Positions 26,601 to 35,386 of a stretch of 59,172 nucleotides of DNA are shown one piece after another. Made by a program: the position numbers and the translations under genes. The notes below the pieces were generated by a model. That model did not search any database and had not been told where the DNA came from. It saw only the letters and a list, made by a program, of their open reading frames with translations. The stretch covers positions 1-59,172 of the forward strand of contig JBPCKZ010000086.1 of assembly GCA_051003795.1 (NCBI GenBank), in the 5' to 3' direction. The first letter of the stretch is position 1. Each line of letters starts with the position of its first letter. This DNA is from JALYXS01 sp051003795. GTDB taxonomy: Bacteria; Acidobacteriota; Terriglobia; Bryobacterales; Bryobacteraceae.

Positions 26601-27167
26601 GTTGCGAGTTTCGACACGCCGCATTTCCTGGCGATCAACGGAAATTGGGAACTGCCGTTCGGCAATGGCAAAGCGCTGTTAAACCGGCACGGCTGGGTGG
26701 ATGCGCTCGCCGGAGGTTGGCAACTGAATGGAATCGCGACCATGCATAGCGGCGCGCCGCTCGGGTTGACGACGGTCACTAACACCGCGCGGAACTACGG
26801 AAGCGCGCAGCGTCCCAACTATCTGGGCGGCGACCCCGAAGGCCACGGCCCCATCGCGGATCGGCTGAATCAATACTTCAACGCGGCGGCTTTCGCGGTG
26901 CCCGCGCCTTACACCTACGGCAATACGGCGCGGCTCCTCTCCTGGTTGCGCGCTCCGGGTGTTGGCAACCTGGATCTTTCGGTTTTCAAAGACATCCCCG
27001 TGCATGAGCGGATGCGGCTGCAATTCCGGTTTGAGGTCTTCAACGTCATGAATCATCCGCAGTTCGATTTTCCGAACACGAGCATCGGCGCGCCCCAGGC
27101 GGGCGTGATCGCGGCGCAAGCCAATCAACCGCGCGATATACAACTCGCGCTGAAGTTCCTGTTTTAG
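23670..27167 (+). CDS. Oar-like TonB-dependent receptor (first copy)
   Basis: 1,165 residues, typical of acidobacterial Oar-like outer-membrane receptors. Signal peptide (about 1-17), carboxypeptidase-regulatory beta-sandwich (about 20-105; GSISGNVRDQSQATV), then the plug (about 120-240) with DLPINGRNSYGFAALVPG and VINVITKSGTNQLHGSLYDF, and a long barrel ending in LALKFLF with the usual terminal phenylalanine. It presumably moves or senses a polymer or oligosaccharide using TonB energy. It is followed eight bases later by the DUF1349/PD40 gene, whose ribosome binding site overlaps its stop. Confidence 0.9.
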   Translation: MAKLLALCLAFSAVASGQTSTGSISGNVRDQSQATVANARITLTNTGRNESRSATSNKLGYYSFQLLPPAAYRLEVEAPGFKRFVRENVALDVAVAAVIDVELQLGTSSETVTVTASAPQLDSGSSSLGQVIENKTLIDLPINGRNSYGFAALVPGVRASALFTQVAYASYNDQFVSINGSRVNANQFYLDGGANSTAGFNGPGLFPSVDLVQEYKVQTNNFSAEFGNTAGGVINVITKSGTNQLHGSLYDFLRNNRFDANDFFANRGGIPKAELRFNQFGAAAGGPVQLPKIYDGKDRTFFFFSYEGLRWVRALTTTGTMPTDLQRAGDFSQTRNQTGAPITIYDPVTSRPDPAKPGAFIRSPFPGNVIPRDRMDPVALALLNYTPHPNTAGTAFTGTNNFVTSLSALTQKDTFSIRGDHSLTQNQKIFMRFGLNDTTVNRPHVYGPDYIVSEPVNGTDILHHRQAVLNYNWVVNPTTVVELSSSVLHYWLGRKSGALGFNPVKLGLPSYYNRIPFDLCFPTVAVAGLGVTINVVDNGGGFLASCNHTDQSYDTFHEYGNVTKVNGAHTFKMGADFGSNRWTQRTPPASSNFTFGTDMTQGPNPLAASSTGGVGFASFLLGAGTSGNVRSDIPGQFISYHYYGLYFQDDWKFTPRLTFNLGIRYDFNAPWTDKRNRINSWNGNTPSPLQIAGLNLHGGLQFPGVNGLPRGQFDNDRTNFAPRVGFAYAADSKTVVRAGFGIFFGPINGAAFTSNSTPNSGFNATTPWLTSIDGITPTNYLSNPFPTGFQKAPGSSQGLLTFLGQDIVTMDRGRQTPYQEQWNIGFQRTLPKNFLLDMAYAGSHGNHLFGPLNYDQLPDQYLALGDNLRTLVANPFYGIVTTGALSASTVQLGQLLRPYPQFNSVIATTNSYGNSIYHALQAKLERRFTRGFSLLVSYTYSKLIDDVLPSTANLGFAGESFSLGNIQDYYNRRTERAVASFDTPHFLAINGNWELPFGNGKALLNRHGWVDALAGGWQLNGIATMHSGAPLGLTTVTNTARNYGSAQRPNYLGGDPEGHGPIADRLNQYFNAAAFAVPAPYTYGNTARLLSWLRAPGVGNLDLSVFKDIPVHERMRLQFRFEVFNVMNHPQFDFPNTSIGAPQAGVIAAQANQPRDIQLALKFLF

Positions 27168-27175
27168 GAGAGCCC

Positions 27176-28696
27176 ATGAAAAGAGCACTGGCGATATTCT
27201 GTCTTGGGATTGGCGCCACCTTCGGCGCCGATTCCAAATTGGGGATCTTCGAGGCCCATGCGGACGTGGGGGAAACTCCCCAAAAAGGCTCCGTCGAATT
27301 CGACGCTTCGACCGGCGAGTATCGCGTAACGGGAGGCGGCGCGAACATCTGGACAACGGTGGATGCTTTTGAATTCGTCTCAAAACAAGTGTCCGGCGAT
27401 ATGGCGTTTACAGCCGACGTCCACTTTGTGGGCGCCGGTGCGGTGCAGCATCGCAAGGCGGCATTGATGATCCGGCAGAGCCTGGATCCCGGATCCGCTT
27501 ACGCCGATGTTGCGTTGCATGGCGACGGCCTCACGTCACTGCAATACCGGCCCGAGGCGGGCGCGCTAACCAAGGAGGTTCGGTCGGACTTGAAAGCGCC
27601 CGTGCGAATCCGGATCGAACGCCACGGCAACGATTTCACGATGCTTGCGGGAAATCCCGGCGAAGAGCTCAAGCCCGCCGGACCCGTCACCGTGGCGTTG
27701 CAAGATCCGGTATACGTTGGACTCGCGGTCTCTTCGCACAACGCGGACGTGTTGGAAACGGCTGTCTTCTCAAACGTCAAGATCGAGAGTTTGGCAAGAC
27801 CGCCCGCAAGGCCGCAATCGCGCAGCAAAATTTCGATCTACACATTGAAGGACAAATCGACCGAAGTGATCTACACGGCCGATAAAATCTTCGAGGCGCC
27901 GAACTGGTCGCCCGACGGCAAATATCTTCTGATCAACTCCGGCGGGAGCCTCTGGCGTTTGCCGCTTGGCTCCCAATCTCCCGAACCCGGGAAGATCGAC
28001 CTTGGCTCGATTTCCGGGTGCAATAACGACCACGGGATTTCTCCCGATGGCAAGACCCTCGCGTTCTCCGCGCGGTCGGGCGCGCCGGCCTCGCAAGTGT
28101 ACGTGGCCTCGTCCGATGGATCGAACGCCCGCCTCATGACTCCAAAGTCCCCGAGTTACTACCACGGGTGGTCTCCTGATGGGAAATGGCTTGCCATGGC
28201 GTCGCAGCGGGATGGCAACTTCGATATATATCGCGTGCCCGTAACAGGCGGCGACGAGCAGCGTCTCACATCGAGCCCTGGTTATGACGATGGCCCCGAC
28301 TATTCGCCCGATGGCAAGTGGATCTATATCAACTCCGACCGCACCGGCATGTTTCAGATCTGGCGATTCCCCGCCGAAGGCGCGGGGCCGGACGATAAGC
28401 TGGCCGAGCAGGTCGTCAAAGACGAATACGAAGACTGGTTTCCGCACCCCTCGCCCGATGGCAAATGGATGGTGTTCATCTCTTTCCCAAAGGGCACGAA
28501 AGGCCACCCCGCGAACCAGAACGTGCAGTTGCGAATGATGCCGCTGCCCCGCGCAAAACTCAAAGTGCCGAAAATTCAGACTATCGTGAACCTGTTCGGC
28601 GGCCAGGGCACGATGAATGTCAATTCGTGGTCGCCCGACTCGAAGAAGTTCGCCTTTGTCACTTACGAGCCGCTGTCGGCGGGAGGTTCGAAGTGA
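27176..28696 (+). CDS. Secreted DUF1349-like plus PD40 propeller protein
   Basis: 506 residues with a signal peptide (ALAIFCLGIGATFGAD). A concanavalin-like beta-sandwich of the DUF1349 type (about 20-200, with RKAALMIRQSLDPGSAYADVALH) is followed by a TolB-like propeller (about 215-500) with repeated 'SPDGK' turns, for example NWSPDGKYLLI, ISPDGKTLAF and YSPDGKWIYI. AGGAG overlaps the preceding receptor's stop, so it is likely translated with it. The GTG of the VOC gene overlaps its own stop. Role inferred: periplasmic or surface sugar-polymer binding. Confidence 0.82.
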   Translation: MKRALAIFCLGIGATFGADSKLGIFEAHADVGETPQKGSVEFDASTGEYRVTGGGANIWTTVDAFEFVSKQVSGDMAFTADVHFVGAGAVQHRKAALMIRQSLDPGSAYADVALHGDGLTSLQYRPEAGALTKEVRSDLKAPVRIRIERHGNDFTMLAGNPGEELKPAGPVTVALQDPVYVGLAVSSHNADVLETAVFSNVKIESLARPPARPQSRSKISIYTLKDKSTEVIYTADKIFEAPNWSPDGKYLLINSGGSLWRLPLGSQSPEPGKIDLGSISGCNNDHGISPDGKTLAFSARSGAPASQVYVASSDGSNARLMTPKSPSYYHGWSPDGKWLAMASQRDGNFDIYRVPVTGGDEQRLTSSPGYDDGPDYSPDGKWIYINSDRTGMFQIWRFPAEGAGPDDKLAEQVVKDEYEDWFPHPSPDGKWMVFISFPKGTKGHPANQNVQLRMMPLPRAKLKVPKIQTIVNLFGGQGTMNVNSWSPDSKKFAFVTYEPLSAGGSK

Positions 28697-29613
28697 AATT
28701 GATCGCAGCCGCTCTGCTGTTGGGTGTTTCAGCTTCAGCTGCCGAGCCCGCGCGGCCGCGCATATTGGGCGTCGCGCACATCGCGCTTTTCGCGAAGGAT
28801 TACGAAAAATCGCGCGCATTCTACCGGGATTTTTTAGGCTTCGAAGAGCCGTATTCGCTCAAGAAACCCGATGGATCGCCCGCCATGACGTTCTTCAAGG
28901 TGAACGAACGGCAATACATTGAGCTGTTTGTGGAGAAAGAGCCGGATTCGGATCGCCTGAACCATATTTCCATCCAGACCGATAATGCCGAGGCAATGCG
29001 CGCCTATCTGGGATCGCGCGGAGTCAAAGTTCCCGAGCGGGTTCCGAAGGGGCGAATCGGCAACTCCAATTTCAGCATCAAGGACCCCGAGGGCCGGCAG
29101 GTGGAGATCGTGCAATACGAGCCGGACGGTTGGACGGTGCGCGAGAAAGGCAAGTATCTGCCGGCTACGCGTATTTCGAAGCGGATCATGCATGTGGGAA
29201 TCATCGTGGCCTCGCTCGAACCCGAGTTGAAGTTCTACGAGGAGGTTCTCGGTTTCACCGAAACGTGGCGGGGGAGTAAGTCGGGCACGGAGCTTTCCTG
29301 GGTCAACGTGAAAGTTCCGGACGGCAACGATTACGTCGAGTTCATGTTGTATAAGGATGCGCCGCCCGCGACGAAACGTGGGGGCGCCCACCATCTCAGC
29401 CTCGAAGTGCCCGACATCGCGGCGAGTGTCGCGGAGCTGAATGCAAAGCCGTACCGCAAGCAATACACGCGGCCCATTGAGATCCGCACCGGCGTGAATC
29501 GGAAGCGGCAGGTCAACCTTTTCGATCCGGACGGAACGCGCATCGAACTGATGGAACCCGTGACGGTGGATGGCAGGCCCACGCCATCCTCGACAGCGCC
29601 GCCGCCCAATTAG
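28693..29613 (+). CDS. Secreted double VOC-domain protein
   Basis: 306 residues. The GTG start at 28693 lies in the GTGA overlap with the propeller gene and has GGGAGG upstream. A signal peptide (LIAAALLLGVSASAA) precedes two vicinal-oxygen-chelate (glyoxalase/dioxygenase) modules, about 24-150 (VAHIALFAKDYEKSRAFYRD, FFKVNERQYIELFV) and about 165-295 (MHVGIIVASLEPELKFYEEVLGF, YVEFMLY). Candidate metal His and Glu residues remain. Secretion is unusual for a VOC enzyme. It ends with a Pro/Thr tail. Confidence 0.82.
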   Translation: MKLIAAALLLGVSASAAEPARPRILGVAHIALFAKDYEKSRAFYRDFLGFEEPYSLKKPDGSPAMTFFKVNERQYIELFVEKEPDSDRLNHISIQTDNAEAMRAYLGSRGVKVPERVPKGRIGNSNFSIKDPEGRQVEIVQYEPDGWTVREKGKYLPATRISKRIMHVGIIVASLEPELKFYEEVLGFTETWRGSKSGTELSWVNVKVPDGNDYVEFMLYKDAPPATKRGGAHHLSLEVPDIAASVAELNAKPYRKQYTRPIEIRTGVNRKRQVNLFDPDGTRIELMEPVTVDGRPTPSSTAPPPN

Positions 29614-29742
29614 GCCGTTCCACTCCACGCTGCGTACTCGTGCGCACCGGTGTCCATGAGCCCAGACGTACTGTGGTCTGATATCCTGCCGGAATCGGTA
29701 CTCCCGGCTAGCGATTGTACGGCGCGCCGCTCAAGGTGGTGG

Positions 29743-30611
29743 ATGTCGAGTGGAAGAGTCTATGTTGTTCTCCTTTTCGCAAGCGCGATTCCGCCCCGCG
29801 CGCAGGAAAATTCCAGCGATTTTTTCGAAACGCGCGTTCGTCCGGTCCTGGCGAATAACTATTATTCTTGCCATGCCTCTTCGAAGTTGGGCGGTCTGCA
29901 GCTCGTTGATCCGTGCGATCGTGCAAGCCGATCCCAAGCTGAAAATGCCGGTGAGCGGCCAGAAGCTCAAGGACCAGGAAATCGCCGACCTGAAGCATTG
30001 GATTCAGATCGGCGCGCCGTGGCCCGAACGCAAAGGTGACCCGATGTTGAGCAGCGGAATTTTTGGTCTTTCCAGGGACTGACGCCGCTTTCCTGGCGGA
30101 TTCATCTCCCGACGCGTTCGCGAAAGTTGTCGACCGACTCACTGGTTTCGCCGCATTACGGCGCGCGACGGCTACGCCAACACTTGGCGGTATCGCGACT
30201 GGGTTATCGACGCGTTCAACCAGGACATGCCGCACGACAGCTTCGTAAAAGCGCAGATCGCGGCGGATCTGCTTCCAGACAAGGACAAGGAAACGCTGCT
30301 GCCCGACTCGGGTTCTTTGGCCTGGGTCCGTGGTTCACGGGAGACGATGTCGTGTTCGTCGAAGCTCGCGCCAATGAGCGCGACGACAAGATCGACACCG
30401 TTTCCAAGCCTTTCTCTGCGCTATAGCCGAATTCATGGATTCGACGACCATCGAGGTTGCCGAGACGCTTGCCGGTAAGACTTCGCGATATATGTTTGCC
30501 GCACGGAAAATCCTGTTGAGTAATCCGAAATCAGATCCTGCCCGGGTCGCCGGTGAAGAGAAACTGGATGCTGAGACGCTACAACGCTCGGTAAGTTATC
30601 TCGGGGAGAGC
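29743..30611 (+). pseudogene. Decayed partial copy of the PSD1/DUF1549 cytochrome gene
   Basis: Nucleotide similarity to the intact gene at 32550 starts about 65 bases before its ATG and runs to about 30611, corresponding to only the first 1.4 kb of that gene. At least four internal deletions remove about 550 bases and shift the frame. One loses the region encoding the second CxxCH. The first heme motif is also broken: CYSCH of the live copy reads YYSCH here. It cannot make the full protein. It abuts a decayed ATP-grasp fragment on the opposite strand. Confidence 0.85.
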
Positions 30612-30806
30612 GGCGATCTCGGCCGGTCGGCGACGGCGGCGATGCCATCGAACTTTTCTTCAGCGAGAACCTCCGCCGACGCTTCGGGCTGTTCAAAGCG
30701 CACCGGAATGGCGCCGTCGCCCCGGGGATCTATCGAGGCGGCGGGCGGCTTCGGCGAACGCGAGGGTCTGGTAGCCGGTGGTCGCGGCAACGATCAATAG
30801 GCGCAT
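30612..30806 (-). pseudogene. N-terminal fragment of an ATP-grasp gene, frameshifted
   Basis: On the minus strand an ATG at 30806 begins MRLLIVAATTGYQTLAFAEA and then ends out of frame. The downstream piece continues in another frame with DGAIPVRFEQPEASAEVL and DGIAAVADRP. Together these look like the first 80 or so residues of an acidobacterial carbamoyl-phosphate-synthase-like ATP-grasp protein, with a stretch missing between the two pieces. The rest of the gene is absent and the fragment runs straight into the PSD1 pseudogene. Confidence 0.55.
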
Positions 30807-30932
30807 GGATGAATCGTGCCGCTGCCTTGTGGGCCACGGGATTTTCTGGCGGTTGCCTCCGGGTATTCTGACTCTCGTCCGGGCCAAAGCGCTCGCGCTT
30901 TCGATTGTGTCGGCAAGCCGATACCGACTACA

Positions 30933-32204
30933 TTGGATCGGAGGAGAAACTTACGTACCGCATGTCGTTTTGCCAATTGCGTACTGTCCGCAGCTTTCGC
31001 ATCCGCTTCTCTTTATTTCGGTCTCGCGTGCTTCGCGTATGGTCAAGGACTGAACCTGCCTACGCAACCGGTGACCGCCACCTTGGTTTACGCCCAAACG
31101 TCGTATTTCACCGCCACTCTGAGCAATGTGCCGCCGGGTTATTCGGTTATGAACGGCAACTATCCGGCTTGGTGCGCCAACCCGAACATTTTCCACGCGG
31201 CCTTCGATACCTACCGTCTCTACGACTCGCTAGGTACGCTGCCGCCCGATGTTTCTTTTCCGAACTGGCACTCCGTCAACTGGCTGCTAAATCATAAACC
31301 GGCCCTGTCGACTCTGCCCGGCAACTCCCAACAGGTTCAGACCGAAGTAGTGCAGCAGGTCATCTGGAAGCTGCTGTCCGGCTCCTACTTTACGGGCGGG
31401 AATTACCCTCTTTACGATGGCGTGCACGAGCCCGGACCCGATCTAGTGGACCCACTGTACAACCAAGCTCTAGCCAATAGCGGCTTTGTTCCGCAGCCGG
31501 GCCAGATAATCGCGGTTGTCCTCGATCCCACCGACGGCGCTCAAAATAGTCAGCCGGTGTTAATCGAGGTTAAGGTACCATCGCGCTGCTCTTCCCAGAC
31601 CGAAATTTCGTCGAACTTCAACGGCACGAGCATTCCGGCGGGCACCTATATCTGGTTCAACAGCCACATCAAAGTCAGCGGAGCGACTCAGGGGACGACG
31701 ATTTACTTCCACAATCAAAACATTAAATTCACGGCGAACCAAGCCTATGATCTGTTCGTTCCCGATGGCCAGATTACATTCAGCTCATCGGTGAACTGCG
31801 CGACGATGTCTTTCGATACCGGCACGAATAGCTGGAAAACAGTGGTGCCGCTAGCCGGCAGCGATGAGATCTTCATCTCCGGCCTGGCGTTCCCCGTACC
31901 ATCGAACTTCCCTCACGTAACGGGGAATGTGGACTGGGAAGGAGTAATGTCCACCTCCACCCCGGGCCTGAATATCAACTGGCAATGGGGCGCCGCCGTT
32001 TATAGTCAGTTCACCACCAATTACGGCTCGATTCAAGTTCAGCCCACTCACGGGAACTCCTGTTCCGGCAATAATTCGGATCACGCGGGTACTCCTGAGA
32101 ACTTCAAGCCGTACGTGATCGGCGGTGCTCGTGGAGGCGGCGGATCCAACTTCACCGGCTCATGGAGCGGGACCGTAAGCGTCACTCCGCAGTGCACGTT
32201 CTAG
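30933..32204 (+). CDS. Secreted protein with possible Cys-Gln thioester domain
   Basis: About 423 residues; a hydrophobic export segment (SAAFASASLYFGLACFA) leads to a mature start near GQGLNLP. The first domain has a Cys in PAWCAN (about 81) and, 60 residues on, VVQQVIWKLLSG, with Gln141 four residues before the Trp. This matches the spacing of the 'TQxAIW' motif of thioester (TED) surface adhesins. The second part (about 225-423) is beta-rich and ends with NNSDHAGTPENF and GGARGGGGSN. The start is uncertain: TTG at 30933 is the best in-frame choice, though GGAGGAG lies just after it. It sits between decayed genes. Confidence 0.6.
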   Translation: MDRRRNLRTACRFANCVLSAAFASASLYFGLACFAYGQGLNLPTQPVTATLVYAQTSYFTATLSNVPPGYSVMNGNYPAWCANPNIFHAAFDTYRLYDSLGTLPPDVSFPNWHSVNWLLNHKPALSTLPGNSQQVQTEVVQQVIWKLLSGSYFTGGNYPLYDGVHEPGPDLVDPLYNQALANSGFVPQPGQIIAVVLDPTDGAQNSQPVLIEVKVPSRCSSQTEISSNFNGTSIPAGTYIWFNSHIKVSGATQGTTIYFHNQNIKFTANQAYDLFVPDGQITFSSSVNCATMSFDTGTNSWKTVVPLAGSDEIFISGLAFPVPSNFPHVTGNVDWEGVMSTSTPGLNINWQWGAAVYSQFTTNYGSIQVQPTHGNSCSGNNSDHAGTPENFKPYVIGGARGGGGSNFTGSWSGTVSVTPQCTF

Positions 32205-32245
32205 GTCTTACCGCCTGGCCATCGGCACTTCCGCTGTACTAGCCA

Positions 32246-32271
32246 GTGGGGCTTCGGCATCGAAGCCCCAC
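32246..32271 (+). terminator. Strong hairpin after the thioester-type gene
   Basis: A perfect 11-bp stem (GTGGGGCTTCG paired with CGAAGCCCCAC) closes a four-base loop, 42 bp after the stop codon. No run of T follows on either side, so it may be a terminator of the kind without a U tract or a 3'-end stabiliser. Confidence 0.5.
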
Positions 32272-32549
32272 CTTATACCCACCATCCGTGTCGCGCGTCT
32301 GCTTCGCCTCTTTCTGCACCGGTTTTCTGAACATCGGCCGCGGGCCGCACCTTTTTTTCAATTGGCTCTACGCTCGCCACCACAATCGGAAATCCGATTT
32401 GCGATGGCAGAGTTGCTTGCATCGTATGATAAGGACCAACTGCTGCTCCGAGCAAAGGCCAACGCACTTTTCGGTACGGCAGTCTGGTATCCTGGCGGAA
32501 TCGGTACTCCCGGCGAGCGGCTGCGCGGCGCGGCGCTCAAGGCGGTGGC
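32272..32549. other. Gap upstream of the intact PSD1 gene
   Basis: No gene was recognised. The last 68 bases (about 32482-32549) are duplicated upstream of the PSD1 pseudogene at about 29676-29742, so the duplication that made the pseudogene included the leader region. The rest holds only short unconvincing open frames on both strands. Confidence 0.5.
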
Positions 32550-35372
32550 ATGTCGAGTGGAAGAGTCTACCTTGGTCTCTTCGCGAGTGCGATTTCGCTC
32601 CTCGCGCAGGAGAATTCCAGCGATTTTTTTGAAACGCGCGTTCGTCCGGTGCTGGCCAATAGCTGTTATTCGTGTCACGCCTCGTCGCAGCTGGGCGGTC
32701 TTCGCCTGGATTCTCGCGTTGCCATGCTTCAGGGAGGCAAGTCGGGTCCGGCGATCGTCCCAGGACGCCCGAACGACAGCATGTTAATCCGCGCGATCGA
32801 GCAAGCCGATCCCAAGCTGAAAATGCCGATGAGCGGCCAGAAGCTCAAGGACCAGGAAATCGCCGACCTGAAGCACTGGATTCAGATCGGCGCGCCGTGG
32901 CCCGAGAGCCCTGCCGGGCCGAAGCCGGCGAGCGCGGCGAAGGGCTTCGCAATCACGCCCGAGCAGCGGAGCTTCTGGTCTTTCCAGCCGCTGCGGAAGC
33001 CGGAACCGCCGAGGGTCAAGGATGCAAGCTGGCCCAAGTCGCCGGTCGATAACTTCGTCCTCGCAAAACTCGACCAACAGGGACTCACGCCGGTGAAGCC
33101 GGCCGATAAGCGGACGCTGCTTCGGCGCGCGACTTTTGACTTAATCGGTTTGCCTCCAACGCCCGAAGAGGTGGACGCTTTCCTGGCGGATCCGTCTCCC
33201 GACGCGTTCGCGAAAGTCGTCGACCGCCTCCTGGCCTCGCCGCATTACGGCGAGCGATGGGCTCGCCATTGGCTCGACGTCGCCCGGTACGCCGATGGCG
33301 ATGGCGGCAAAGACAAGCGTCCCGTGTTTATCGGTTACGGCATGGCGCGCGATGGCTACGCCAACACTTGGCGGTATCGTGACTGGGTTGTCGACGCGTT
33401 CAACCAGGACATGCCGTACGACCGCTTTGTAAAAGCGCAGATCGCGGCGGATCTGCTTCCGGACAAGGACAAAGAAAAGCTGCTGCCCGGACTTGGCTTC
33501 TTTGGCCTGGGTCCGTGGTTCACGGGAGACGATGTCGTTTTCGTCGAAGCTCGCGCCAACGAGCGCGACGACAAGATCGACACCGTTTCCAAAGCCTTTC
33601 TCGGCCTCACCGTGGCGTGCGCGCGCTGCCACGATCATAAGTACGATCCCATTTCCCAGAAAGACTACTACGCGCTCGGAGGCGTTTTCGGGAGTTCCGG
33701 TTACTGGGAATACAATCTCGCGCCCGAAACCCAAGTGGCCGTTTACAAGGCGCATCGAGAGAAGATCAAAGACCGTCAGGCGGCTATAGCCGAATTCATG
33801 GACTCAACGACCATCGAGGTTGCCGAGACGCTTGCCGGTCGGACTTCGCGATATATGCTTGCCGGCAGAAAAATCCTGCTGAGTAAGGCCGCCAGTGAAG
33901 AGAAAGCCGATGAAGAGAAACTGGACAGTGAAACGCTCCAACGCTGGGTAAGTTATCTCGGCGAGAAAGAGCGGCAGCACCCATACTTACGGGAATGGGA
34001 TGCATTGATGGCGCGCGGCGGAGGCAGCGACGCGGAAGCGAAGCGTCTCGCGGACCAATTTCAAGCCTTGGTGCTCTCGGTCATAGCGGATAAGAAAATA
34101 GCGATTGCGGCTAACCAGGAAATGGTTCGGCATTACAAGCCGGACGCCAACGAAGCGCAGGCGCTGCTGCCGGGTGATTTGAAGCAGTTCGAATTATTTC
34201 AATTCAAACAGCAGCTAGTGCAGAAAGTCGTCGAGACCAGTAAGTTTTATGTGTGGCTGGACGTCGTGCAGGGAGAGCCCAGTTCGCCGGATTATCCCAA
34301 GAAACGCGCCGTTCTTGAATATAAGGACGAAAAGCTTCTGCGATTATTCAGTCCCGAGCAGAATTCGAACCTCGATGCGATGCGGTCTGAACTCGCGGCG
34401 CTAGCGAAGGCGGCCCCGCCGGAGTATCCATACTTGATGGGGATCGCCGATGAAGAGAACCCGCTCAACCTGAAAGTGAATGTTCGCGGGAACGCGCACG
34501 CGCTGGGCGATGAAGTGCCGCGCGGCCTGCCGGCGATCCTGGCCGGGACCGGCGGCGAGCCGCTTCCTTTCAGGAACGGAAGCGGCAGATTGGAATTGGC
34601 GGACGCCATTGTTCGGCATCCGCTCTCCGCCAGGGTTATGGTCAACCGGATCTGGATGGAGCATTTCGGACGCGGCATCGTGGCGACACCAAGTAACTTC
34701 GGCATCATGGGCGAACGCCCCACTCATCCCGAGTTACTTGATTATTTAGCAAGCCGGTTCATCGGGAGTAACTGGTCTATCAAAGCGCTGCATCGCGAGA
34801 TCATGCTTTCGGCCACCTATCGATTGAGCGGCGAGGATTCTGAATCCGCCGCCAAGGCCGATCCCGACAACCGGTACTTGTGGCACGCGAGCCTGCGCCG
34901 GCTCGATGCCGAGGCGCTGCGCGATTCTCTGCTGTTTGTCACCGGAACTCTCGACGAGCGCCTCGGCGGACCGCCGCGGAATCTGGATCAGCCGGACAAC
35001 AAGAAGCGGACGGTGTACGGACGCGTCTCCCGCGGAGGTCCGAATCGCATGATGCTGCTGTTCGATTTTCCGGACCCCAACTTCAGCGCCGATCAGCGGA
35101 ACGTGACGAATGTGCCGCTGCAAGGCCTGTTCTTCATGAATAGCGATCTGGTGTGGCGTCAAGCGGGAGTGTTCGCGAACCGCTTGGGTTCCAGCCAATC
35201 GGACGAGGACAAGATCGACAAGGCGTACCGGTTTCTTTATGGGCGCAAGGCGACCGATACAGAGCTGAATCGTGGGCTGAAATTTCTGAAAGGCGCGGGG
35301 AACGATGCGTCGGCGTGGCAGCGGTACGCCCAGGTGCTGTTGAGTTCGGGCGAATCGTATTACATCGACTAG
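32550..35372 (+). CDS. PSD1 and Planctomycete cytochrome c (DUF1549/DUF1553) protein
   Basis: 940 residues. A short signal-like N-terminus leads to the Planctomycete cytochrome c module with CxxCH at 39-43 (CYSCH). A DUF1549 domain (about 165-370) carries a second CxxCH at 357-361 (CARCHDHKYDP) and LPPTPEEVDAFLADPSP. The DUF1553 domain occupies the C-terminal part (about 650-930), including VMVNRIWMEHFGRGI, and is preceded by a long helical section. These proteins occur beside DUF1501 proteins in planctomycetes and acidobacteria; their reaction is not established. The DUF1501 gene follows after 14 bp. Confidence 0.88.
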   Translation: MSSGRVYLGLFASAISLLAQENSSDFFETRVRPVLANSCYSCHASSQLGGLRLDSRVAMLQGGKSGPAIVPGRPNDSMLIRAIEQADPKLKMPMSGQKLKDQEIADLKHWIQIGAPWPESPAGPKPASAAKGFAITPEQRSFWSFQPLRKPEPPRVKDASWPKSPVDNFVLAKLDQQGLTPVKPADKRTLLRRATFDLIGLPPTPEEVDAFLADPSPDAFAKVVDRLLASPHYGERWARHWLDVARYADGDGGKDKRPVFIGYGMARDGYANTWRYRDWVVDAFNQDMPYDRFVKAQIAADLLPDKDKEKLLPGLGFFGLGPWFTGDDVVFVEARANERDDKIDTVSKAFLGLTVACARCHDHKYDPISQKDYYALGGVFGSSGYWEYNLAPETQVAVYKAHREKIKDRQAAIAEFMDSTTIEVAETLAGRTSRYMLAGRKILLSKAASEEKADEEKLDSETLQRWVSYLGEKERQHPYLREWDALMARGGGSDAEAKRLADQFQALVLSVIADKKIAIAANQEMVRHYKPDANEAQALLPGDLKQFELFQFKQQLVQKVVETSKFYVWLDVVQGEPSSPDYPKKRAVLEYKDEKLLRLFSPEQNSNLDAMRSELAALAKAAPPEYPYLMGIADEENPLNLKVNVRGNAHALGDEVPRGLPAILAGTGGEPLPFRNGSGRLELADAIVRHPLSARVMVNRIWMEHFGRGIVATPSNFGIMGERPTHPELLDYLASRFIGSNWSIKALHREIMLSATYRLSGEDSESAAKADPDNRYLWHASLRRLDAEALRDSLLFVTGTLDERLGGPPRNLDQPDNKKRTVYGRVSRGGPNRMMLLFDFPDPNFSADQRNVTNVPLQGLFFMNSDLVWRQAGVFANRLGSSQSDEDKIDKAYRFLYGRKATDTELNRGLKFLKGAGNDASAWQRYAQVLLSSGESYYID

Positions 35373-35386
35373 AGGCGACATCACTT

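Noticed and set aside
27770..28819. Minus-strand open frame of 349 codons opposite the propeller gene
   Set aside because: Shadow of a well-supported propeller gene; no signal peptide, domain or ribosome binding site.
30905..31297. Plus-strand frame starting at the ATG at 30962 after GGAGGAG as the start of the thioester-type gene
   Set aside because: It is in a different frame from the long secreted protein and stops soon after. A single-base frameshift could join them, which would change the start, but the sequence as given does not show it.
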